From: an uncultured Clostridia bacterium
GTDB lineage: Bacteria; Bacillota; Clostridia; Lachnospirales; Bianqueaceae
Reading direction: 5' to 3'
NCBI GenBank assembly: GCA_947570515.1
Contig: CANOUM010000069.1
Span: 1 to 7,791, forward strand
Length of the DNA: 7,791 nt
Part shown: one piece after another, positions 1-7,100 of the stretch
Numbering within the stretch: the first letter of the stretch is position 1
Layout of the letters: each line of letters opens with the position of its first letter
Made by a program: the position numbers and the translations under genes
Notes under the pieces: generated by a model
What the model saw: the letters and a program-made list of their open reading frames with translations, nothing else
Told to the model about the DNA's origin: nothing
The model's database searches: none

Positions 1-1881
1 GGTAATTTCCGCAATGTTCAGTTCATCACTGTCGTTCAGCAGATCAAAAAGCTGCTCTGTCTGCTGCGCGCATGCCTCAGTTTCTCCCTTTTCCAGAAGC
101 ATCAGACAAGAAGCGGCAGCGCTCACATATGCGCTGTGAAACTGCAGCAGCTCCCACTCCTTATGCCAGGTTCCCCGCTTCTTCAGATTCCGTTCAATCA
201 CCGGCTGAAACGCTGTGACCGCCTCTTGCAATGCTGCATAATCCTGACAAAACGGCCCCACGACGGACCCGCCAAAGGCAGGACCATCATACGCCAGCAT
301 GAGCTCTGAGAGTTCGCCCAGATACCGATGAACCAATCCCCCGTCCTCTCCAAAGGCTGCCTGATAATAGGCAAGTGCCGTTTCCTCAAAATCAGCCTGT
401 TCGCCCCACAAAGCTGCTGCCATCATCACAAAAGGCAGAGCCGTCGGGAAGAAGCACCGCTGCACCTGACAGCTCATCATTCCTTCAAGCCCGATCTTAT
501 GCAGATCTTTCATATCCTGAAATATATTTTTCGCACACTTTTCATATCCCGGATCCAGCACATGCACCCACATCATATGATAATCATAATCAAAGCTGTC
601 GCCTGCAAAATTCTTTTGCCAGCGCCGCAGATGCTCCAGATTCTGTTCCAGTGACTGCGGCATCTTCAGCTGATTGCGCTGATACTCCGGAATTTCTCCT
701 TCAAAGCTCAGACAATCTCCATAGCACTGCCCATACCGGCGCGTGATCGGCGCAAACATCAAAATGAATCGTTCCGGATGCTCCAGCTTTTCCTCTGCCG
801 GCTCCCACAAAAGATCCACATAAATCAGGAAAACGATCCGCGTATGCACGCCCTCTTCTGTCATCCGCGCATCCAGCTCATTCAGCATCTGAACATACCA
901 ATCTGACGGACGCTTTTTCACACACGCCTCACACTCACAGTGATTGTTTGATCCATCCGCCAACCAAAAATGCAGCGTATCCACATGCGGATTCTCCTTG
1001 CAATAGCGCGTAATGGCCTCTATCATCTTTCCGCGTACCTGCGGATTAGAGTAGCACAGATTCGTATTCAGCGGCACATTGCCCCAAAGCTCCCGCTTGC
1101 CATTCACCTGTGCAAGATACTGCCTCGTCTCCTCTGTAATCTCATAGCTGCGGTCTGTATCCCACGAGGTGCCATCGATCCCAAACGGCTCGCATGTCCA
1201 TCCATGCCCCGTTTTATGATAATTAAGGCCGCGCCGGGCGATTTCTCCCTCCAAGCTGGTCACCATCGCCGCTACCTCCTGCCGCGTCAGCTCCTCCTTT
1301 GCTAAATAGGGATTGCTCTCATGCCAGTACCAGCGCTCAAAAAAAGTAGACGGTACTAAAAACTGAATAAAATACTCATTCATCCCCACTTTAGGCAGAT
1401 AATCAATCATATCCAGAATGTTTTCATACGTATCTGCTCCCTCAATGCAGACACCGCGATGACGATAGCTGGCCGCTTCCTGCACACGCACCGTCATATT
1501 GCGCGCCTCGCGCGCAGGAATCCGTTCTCCCTCCTGCCCCGGGCGCACAAACGCACAGCCCAGTTCGCGCAGAAAACGATACGCCGCCAGCAGCACGCTG
1601 CGATCATTAGAGCCGGTAATATATCCCTCATCCTGCGCCACATCAATTGCAATGGCATCATCCATCTGCGCATCCTTCACCGCTGGCACATGAGCCGCCA
1701 GCGCTTCGTCACGGCCCACCCAAATGATATGCGCAAAATCTGGCTCCCTCCTCGCTGTCTGCAGTACATCCACCGTTACCTCAGGATCCATCTTCTTCAG
1801 ATACCTGACAATCTCCTGCACCGCAAAGCGAACTGTCTTCTCACTGCCGATCTGTCCAAGCCGTATTCTTCGATACGTCAT
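1..1881 (-). CDS. DUF4838-like glycoside-hydrolase-like protein, partial (C-terminus beyond window edge)
   Basis: An open frame of 627 codons runs from the ATG at 1881-1879 to the first base of the window without a stop, so the protein is longer than seen. Residues about 1-125 look like the alpha/beta accessory domain in front of GH67 and GH20 glycosidases, ending in GYITGSNDRSVLLAAYRFL (87-105) and ELGCAFVRPG (106-115). From about 138 a barrel-like region follows. HFWLADGSNNHCECEAC (304-320) then SDWYVQMLNELDARM (326-340) resembles the core of DUF4838 proteins, with a C-x-C-x2-C cluster at C315, C317 and C320. No signal peptide or membrane segment is visible, so it is probably cytoplasmic and may act on imported oligosaccharides or glycosides; that role is inference. 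The start is set by AAAGGAG seven bases upstream and by the ATGA overlap with the aroB stop, which implies translational coupling. The family call is from memory of motifs. Substrate and catalytic residues are unknown. Confidence 0.8.
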   Translation of the reverse strand, partial: MTYRRIRLGQIGSEKTVRFAVQEIVRYLKKMDPEVTVDVLQTARREPDFAHIIWVGRDEALAAHVPAVKDAQMDDAIAIDVAQDEGYITGSNDRSVLLAAYRFLRELGCAFVRPGQEGERIPAREARNMTVRVQEAASYRHRGVCIEGADTYENILDMIDYLPKVGMNEYFIQFLVPSTFFERWYWHESNPYLAKEELTRQEVAAMVTSLEGEIARRGLNYHKTGHGWTCEPFGIDGTSWDTDRSYEITEETRQYLAQVNGKRELWGNVPLNTNLCYSNPQVRGKMIEAITRYCKENPHVDTLHFWLADGSNNHCECEACVKKRPSDWYVQMLNELDARMTEEGVHTRIVFLIYVDLLWEPAEEKLEHPERFILMFAPITRRYGQCYGDCLSFEGEIPEYQRNQLKMPQSLEQNLEHLRRWQKNFAGDSFDYDYHMMWVHVLDPGYEKCAKNIFQDMKDLHKIGLEGMMSCQVQRCFFPTALPFVMMAAALWGEQADFEETALAYYQAAFGEDGGLVHRYLGELSELMLAYDGPAFGGSVVGPFCQDYAALQEAVTAFQPVIERNLKKRGTWHKEWELLQFHSAYVSAAASCLMLLEKGETEACAQQTEQLFDLLNDSDELNIAEIT

Positions 1882-2969
1882 AGTGCGTCTCCTTTCATCG
1901 CTTCCATGATTTCTTTTTCTGAAACCGGCGCTCCAAAGATCACTTCTCCCGGCTGCGTCGGTAACACAAACTGAATCTGTCCCTGCCGCACTTTCTTATC
2001 CATCCTCATCAAACGCAGTATCTCTTCTGCTTCCAGCGCAGCTGGCAAATCGACGGGGAGCCCCAGCTCTTGCAAAATCGTTCGCTGTCTGGCTGCCCAC
2101 TCTCGGCTGCAAATTCCCCTTTGACAGGCCAGCTCAGCTGCAAAAACCATACCGATTGCCACACATTCTCCATGAATAAAATCTGATTGACTCCCCATTT
2201 CAATGGCATGCCCCATTGTATGCCCATAATTTAAAATCTGCCGCAGACCCTTTTCCTGATCGTCCTGCGATACCACATCGTTTTTAACTGTGCAGTTCTT
2301 TTCAAACAGCTTTTCCAGCACAGCTGCATCTCGTTTTAAAATGAGCTCCTTGTGCTCCTGTACAAAATCCAGTATAGAAAGATCCTTGATAAATCCATGC
2401 TTGACCAGTTCTGCCAGTCCTGCCCGATAATTTCTTTCATCCAGCGTTGTCAGCGTCTTCATATCCATATATACTCTTACCGGATGGTGAAAGGCGCCGA
2501 TCAGATTCTTGCCGTAGGGCGTATCCACACCGGTTTTTCCGCCGATACTGGAATCAGCCATCGCTAAAGTTGTTGTCGGAATCTGCACGACCGGTACGCC
2601 GCGCATATATGTGGCGGCAACATATCCGGCCACATCTCCCACAACGCCTCCGCCCAGCGCCAAAACCGCCGTGTCGCGGCCAAAGCCGCGCTCCAGCATC
2701 TGGTTTTCCAGCATTTGCTTTGTCTCTCTCGTCTTGTGCGCCTCTCCTGCCGGAAACACAAACTGTTCGGCCGCAAGGCCTGCGTTTTCCAATGCAGAAA
2801 CGAGCGCCGCAGCCCAAAGCGGGCCTACCATCGAATCGGTGATGACGGCATACCGCGCCGCCAGAGGCGATTTCTGCAGCTCTTCTGCCAAAACTGCAAA
2901 TAAATCATGTCCGATGATCAGCCGGTATTCTGCCGGCCTAACCTGTACCTGTATGGTCATTTCTTTCAT
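1878..2969 (-). CDS. aroB: 3-dehydroquinate synthase
   Basis: Converts 3-deoxy-D-arabino-heptulosonate 7-phosphate to 3-dehydroquinate, the second step of the shikimate pathway, in the cytoplasm with NAD+ and a divalent metal. The 363 residues are the usual length. Visible landmarks are PAGEAHKT (73-80), the glycine-rich NAD-binding stretch GGGVVGDVAGYVAATYMRG (106-124), the substrate loop SSIGGKTGVDTPYGKN (140-155), AELVKHG (186-192), and NYGHTMGHAIE (247-257) followed by HGE (266-268). By family knowledge E187, H250 and H266 are the metal ligands. The MDKK motif at 323-326 is also typical. The first ATG is chosen because AGAGGA lies six bases before it; the internal ATG at codon 4 would be too far away. 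No other shikimate gene is in view. The stop codon overlaps the start of the DUF4838-like gene. A probable terminator lies just upstream, so how aroB is transcribed is unclear. The loop has Asp where E. coli has Asn (GVD), a common variant as I recall it, and nothing suggests a sugar-cyclase paralogue. Confidence 0.96.
   Translation of the reverse strand: MKEMTIQVQVRPAEYRLIIGHDLFAVLAEELQKSPLAARYAVITDSMVGPLWAAALVSALENAGLAAEQFVFPAGEAHKTRETKQMLENQMLERGFGRDTAVLALGGGVVGDVAGYVAATYMRGVPVVQIPTTTLAMADSSIGGKTGVDTPYGKNLIGAFHHPVRVYMDMKTLTTLDERNYRAGLAELVKHGFIKDLSILDFVQEHKELILKRDAAVLEKLFEKNCTVKNDVVSQDDQEKGLRQILNYGHTMGHAIEMGSQSDFIHGECVAIGMVFAAELACQRGICSREWAARQRTILQELGLPVDLPAALEAEEILRLMRMDKKVRQGQIQFVLPTQPGEVIFGAPVSEKEIMEAMKGDAL
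1889..1895 (-). promoter_or_regulatory. Ribosome binding site of the DUF4838-like gene, inside the aroB 3' end
   Basis: AAAGGAG read on the minus strand lies seven bases before the ATG at 1881. It sits within the last codons of aroB, so this gene has its own strong initiation site in addition to the overlapping stop and start codons. This fixes the start, because no earlier in-frame start has comparable support. Confidence 0.8.
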
Positions 2970-2975
2970 ATGGAA

Positions 2976-2981
2976 TCCTCT
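2976..2981 (-). promoter_or_regulatory. Ribosome binding site of aroB
   Basis: AGAGGA on the minus strand lies six bases before the ATG at 2969. It favours the first ATG over the second in-frame ATG three codons later. Confidence 0.65.
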
Positions 2982-3001
2982 GCTTGTTTCTTATAAAATG
3001 C

Positions 3002-3037
3002 AAAAAAGGAGCGATGCGCTGTGCTGCACCCTCCTTT
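3002..3037 (-). terminator. Probable rho-independent terminator after pfkA
   Basis: Read on the minus strand, AAAGGAG (3037-3031) pairs perfectly with CTCCTTT (3011-3005). With one bulged base (3012), five more pairs including one G-U can form inside (3030-3026 with 3017-3013), leaving an eight-base loop. The 3' arm runs into six consecutive T residues (3007-3002), three of them in the stem. It begins 14 bases after the pfkA stop. The stem is moderately stable and the free T-run is short, so partial read-through into aroB is plausible. Folding was done by eye. Confidence 0.6.
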
Positions 3038-3051
3038 CTTAAAATCTTCAA

Positions 3052-4053
3052 TTAGTTGTAGGTGGAAATCCGGCTGTTGACATCGGCGATATCCAGCGAC
3101 GGCTTTTTCTCCATCGCCAGTGCTTCGTCAATATCATAGTCCACATATTCTCCGTCGCGATAGGCGACCACACGATTGTTAGCGCCGGCTACTAAAAGGT
3201 CAACCGCATAGGCCCCCATCATGGATGCATGCTTCACATCCAGCGCTGTAGGCGCTCCGCCTCGCTGTACATGTCCCAGCACTGTTGCACGCGACTCAAT
3301 TCCGGTGATCCGCTCAATCTCCTTTGCCAGCTCCTGACTATGTCCCACACCCTCGGCAACCACAATGATGTTATGATTCTTACCGCGAGCACGGTTTTCT
3401 TTAATCACTTTCAAGATATACTCTATGTTAGCCGATTCCGGGCGCTCCGGAATCAAAATGGCGTCGGCGCCGCCACACAGACCTGCCCAAAGCGCAATTT
3501 CACCGCAGTGACGTCCCATCACCTCGATAACAGAACAGCGCTCATGAGAAGCAGATGTGTCACGAAGACGGATCACTGCTTCAAGTGCAATATTAACAGC
3601 GCTGTCAAAGCCAATCGTATATTCTGTACACGCAATATCACGGTCAATGGTTCCGGGCACGCCCACCACATTGATTCCATATTTAGAAAGCTTTTGCGCT
3701 CCCTTCCAGGAACCGTCGCCGCCGATGACGACCAAACCATCAATTCCATGCTCCTTAGCCTTGTCTGCCGCCGCTTTATGGGCCGCCTTCGCTTTCTCCG
3801 GGTCCGGATCAATAAACTCCAGACAGCGCGCAGTATACAAAATCGTACCGCCCTTATTAATGATATTGCCCACGCTGGCCGCCGTCATATCTACAATATC
3901 TCCGTTCAAAAGACCGCTGTAGCCTTTCATGATCCCCTTTACTTTTAATCCTTTATTTAAGGCGCTTCTTACGACTGCCCGGATACACGGATTCATCCCC
4001 TGTGCATCACCGCCGCTCGTCATAACAGCAATGGTGCGAATTTCTTTCGCCAT
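3052..4053 (-). CDS. pfkA: ATP-dependent 6-phosphofructokinase
   Basis: Phosphorylates fructose 6-phosphate to fructose 1,6-bisphosphate, the committed step of glycolysis, in the cytoplasm, normally as a tetramer. The start is the ATG at 4053, giving 333 residues, because AAGGGAG ends nine bases before it. A TTG nine codons upstream at 4080 has no good binding site. The protein is slightly longer than the usual 319-320. Motifs are SGGDAQGMN (13-21), TARCLEF (74-80), IGGDGS (110-115), PGTIDRD (133-139), HERCSVIEVMGRHCGE (170-185), VAEGVG (232-237) and RATVLGHVQRGG (255-266). Gly114 and Gly134 mark the ATP rather than the pyrophosphate type. Asp137 corresponds to the E. coli catalytic base Asp127. 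Substrate-binding Arg172, Arg181, Glu234, Arg255, His261 and Arg264 are present. Oddities are Gln for Pro in the first glycine loop, Arg for Asn after the catalytic Asp, and changes at several positions that bind effectors in E. coli. It has its own promoter after dnaE and is followed by a probable terminator. Confidence 0.96.
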   Translation of the reverse strand: MAKEIRTIAVMTSGGDAQGMNPCIRAVVRSALNKGLKVKGIMKGYSGLLNGDIVDMTAASVGNIINKGGTILYTARCLEFIDPDPEKAKAAHKAAADKAKEHGIDGLVVIGGDGSWKGAQKLSKYGINVVGVPGTIDRDIACTEYTIGFDSAVNIALEAVIRLRDTSASHERCSVIEVMGRHCGEIALWAGLCGGADAILIPERPESANIEYILKVIKENRARGKNHNIIVVAEGVGHSQELAKEIERITGIESRATVLGHVQRGGAPTALDVKHASMMGAYAVDLLVAGANNRVVAYRDGEYVDYDIDEALAMEKKPSLDIADVNSRISTYN

Positions 4054-4062
4054 TCTTTTGAT

Positions 4063-4069
4063 CTCCCTT
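4063..4069 (-). promoter_or_regulatory. Ribosome binding site that decides the pfkA start
   Basis: AAGGGAG on the minus strand is nine bases before the ATG at 4053. It lies inside the nine-codon extension that would follow from a TTG start at 4080, which argues against that longer form. Confidence 0.75.
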
Positions 4070-4110
4070 CTTTTTCGCAACTCTACGCCAGTATAATTTA
4101 TATTTCTTTA

Positions 4111-4139
4111 ATTTTACTCTATCTTACTCAGAATTTCAA
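4111..4139 (-). promoter_or_regulatory. Predicted sigma-A promoter of pfkA
   Basis: On the minus strand, TTGAAA at 4139-4134 and TAAAAT at 4116-4111 are separated by 17 bases. Each hexamer differs from consensus at one position, and the spacer and flanks are A+T-rich. Transcription should begin near 4104, giving a leader of about 50 bases before the ATG at 4053. The site is in the gap after dnaE, so pfkA need not depend on dnaE transcription. Confidence 0.65.
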
Positions 4140-4154
4140 GTAGTAATTCTACTT
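4138..4154. repeat. Perfect inverted repeat overlapping the pfkA -35 region
   Basis: AAGTAG and CTACTT are exact inverted copies of six bases around a five-base centre, in the gap between dnaE and pfkA. The repeat shares two bases with the -35 hexamer. No T-run follows in either direction, so it does not look like an intrinsic terminator. It could be a protein binding site or chance in A+T-rich DNA. Confidence 0.3.
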
Positions 4155-4173
4155 TTACCGGCGCTGTACTGAT

Positions 4174-7100
4174 TTATACCACCACGTTGGCATCTCCCAG
4201 CAGCTGCCGGAGGCGCAGCAGCGTCCCCTCTGAAGCCGCTGTATCATATTGACTTGGCGCCCTCATCCTCAGCTGCTCCGCTGTCAGAAAAATCCGCACC
4301 TCATGTGTGCCCGGATCTGCCGCCAGTAAGCTGCAAACCTGCGTCTGCTTTGCTTCCCACTCCTCCTTAGAAGCAAATCTAAGCCATAATAAAGAAGGCT
4401 TTTGCAGCTTCTTACCCTGTTTGGGATTGGATGCCGGTGTCTGCCCCTCCGCCGCTTTACGATAACGCCCCGGCGCCTGATGAATCTCCTCCGCTTTTTC
4501 GAAGGGCGCAATATAATCACAAATAATTTTACTGTCCTCTTCCTCCTCCAGGCTCACCTTGCCTTTAATGAAGACTTTACTATCCTCTTCCAAGAGATAG
4601 CGATACTGTTCATACCGATTCGGAAAAATCAAAACCTCCACGCTGCCATACAGATCCTCCACCGTAATAAAGGCCATCATTTTATTATTCTTCGTCGATT
4701 TCACCGTTTTATCCATAATCAGGCCGCCTACCACAACCTCCTGCCCATCACTAAGCCGGCTTTGCTGCGCATCATACCCGCCTTCCTCATCCTCCTCTTT
4801 ATGCTGAAAATCAGAAGCAAAATGTGTGATATGACTGCGCCATAGCTCTTCATCGCTCGCCAGCGGATGTCCCGTCAGATAGATCCCCAGCACCTCCTTC
4901 TCATAGGAAAGACGCAGGCTATCCGGAAATGGAGGGATATTCGGCAGCGGATCTCTCGTCTCCTCGGCTGCATCCTCCTCCGTACCCATGCCAAACAGAT
5001 CCATCTGCCCGCTGAGCATATTTTTCTTCCACTGTGCAGCCGCATTCATAATCAGAGGATACGCCTGCATATATTGACTGCGCTCAGCGCCAAACGAGTC
5101 GAAGGCTCCTGCCTTAATCAAGTTTTCCATTGCTCGTTTATTCAAATCCAGGTCCTGCATCCGGCGGCAAAAATCAGTCAGACTCTTAAAGGGTCCATTT
5201 TGCTTTCTCTCTTCAACCATTCGATCGACCAGCGTTTTCCCAACATTTTTAATGGAAGAAAGCCCATACCGCACCTTCTTGACGCCTCCGCTCAGCGAAA
5301 CAGAAAAACCGCTGTATCCCTCATTGATATCCGGCGGCAAAAGCTCAACGCCCATATTCTTAAGACTCTGAATATAGCTGATCACCTTTCCCGGATGCTC
5401 CATCACCGATGTTAAGATGGACGACATAAACTCAATCGGATAATGATACCGCAGCCATGCCGTCTGATAGGCCACGACAGCATAAGCAGCCGCATGAGAT
5501 TTATTAAAGGCGTATTTCGCAAAATCCGTCATTTCATCAAAAATCGTCTCTGCCACCTGCTGCGGAATTCCGCGGCTAATACACCCTTCTACATTTTCCT
5601 CCGGATTTCCGAATACAAAATTTTGGCGCTCCTTAGCCATGACGTCTGCCTTTTTCTTAGACATAGCGCGCCGCACCAGATCACTGCGCCCCATCGTATA
5701 ACCGGCAAGATCCCGTACAATTTGCATAACCTGCTCCTGATATACAATACAGCCATAGGTTGTATTCAGGATGGGCTCCAGAAGAGGCGTCTGATACTGA
5801 ATCGCACTGGGGTCCTTCTTCCCTGCCAGATATTTAGGAATAAAATCCATCGGACCCGGCCGATATAAAGAAATGCCTGCAATAATATCTTCCAGATTTT
5901 CAGGCTTCAGCTCACGCATAAACGAAGTCATTCCACCGCTCTCCAGCTGAAAAACACCATCTGTCTTTCCCGCACCGATCATCTGATAGACCGCACTATC
6001 CTCCATGTCAATGGCATCGATATCAATCTTCTGATGTTCCGTCGCCTCGATCATGTCCACAGCATCTTGAATTACCGTTAGGGTACGGAGTCCCAAAAAG
6101 TCCATTTTAAGAAGTCCGAGCTCCTCCAGCGTATTCATTGTATACTGCGTTGTCACATTGCCGTCGTTTGCACTCAGCGGTACATATTCCATGGTTGCCG
6201 TCCGTGAGATCAAGACGCCCGCTGCATGCGTTGACGTATGACGCGGAAGCCCTTCCAATCGCCGGGACATATCAATCAGCTTGCGGATCGTCTCATCGTC
6301 TTCATAGGCCTCTCTGAGTTCCGGATTTTTTTCCAGCGCCCCATCAATGGTCATATGCAGCTCATTAGGAATCATTTTAGCAATCCGATCTGCCTCGCTA
6401 TAAGGAAGATCCATCGCGCGTCCTACGTCCCGGATGACCAGCCGCGCCGCCATGGTACCAAATGTCACAATCTGTGCCACTTGTTCTTTTCCGTATTTTT
6501 CTACCACATAGTCAATGACTTCCTGTCTTCTGCGATAGCAAAAATCCGTATCAATATCCGGCATGCTCACTCGCTCCGGATTAAGCAGTCGCTCAAAAAT
6601 CAGATTATATTTTAACGGATCCACACTTGTAATGTATAAGCAGTATGCCACCACACTGCCCACTCCGGATCCTCGCCCGGGCCCTACTTTAATGCCGCGC
6701 TGACGCGCAAAATGGATGAAATCCCACACAATCAGGAAATAATCCACAAATCCCATGCTTTCAATAACGCCCAGCTCATACTCCATCCGCTGCCGTATTT
6801 CCTGCTCCTTCTCCGGCTGCGCATTATCTCCTTTGAGATAGCGCTCCTGCAGTCCTTCCTCACAGAGCTTTCGCAGATATTCGCTTGCCGTATATCCATC
6901 CGGTACCTCATAGATGGGGAGTTTACGCTCATGAAACCGGATCTCTACCTGACACCGGTCTGCAATTTTCTGCGTATTAGCAATGGCCTCTGGTGCATAC
7001 GGAAAAAGCGCCGCCATTTCCTCTGCACTCTTCAGATAATAATCTCCCTCATACCGCAGCCGGTCTGCATCCTGAACTTTTTTAGCCGTTTGAATACACA

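Noticed and set aside
1..1881. The DUF4838-like gene as a pseudogene
   Set aside because: All 627 codons from the ATG to the window edge read without a stop or frame shift and keep family-like motifs throughout. The missing end is due to the window boundary.
1459..1974. A 171-codon plus-strand open frame across the aroB/DUF4838 junction
   Set aside because: It is antisense to two real genes, rich in Arg and His as expected from reverse-strand reading of this codon usage, and matches no family I know. Other plus-strand frames in 328-746, 970-1305 and 4402-7350 were dismissed for the same reason.
2991..3029. A possible leader peptide of 12 codons from GTG at 3029 ahead of aroB
   Set aside because: The AAAGGAG before it is only a base or two away, too close for initiation, and that sequence is explained as an arm of the terminator stem. 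The codons show no run of aromatic residues that would suggest attenuation.
3229..3948. A 239-codon open frame on the plus strand opposite pfkA
   Set aside because: It lies wholly antisense to a gene with clear catalytic motifs, has no good ribosome binding site that I can see, and its product shows no recognisable domain. It is an open-frame shadow of biased codon use.
4054..4080. A longer pfkA starting with TTG at 4080
   Set aside because: The extra nine residues are basic and not family-like, the TTG lacks a good binding site, and the strong AAGGGAG lies within this stretch at the right distance from the ATG at 4053.
4090..4095. TATACT as an alternative -10 element for pfkA
   Set aside because: No -35-like hexamer lies 16-18 bases upstream, whereas the TTGAAA/TAAAAT pair a little upstream has ideal spacing.
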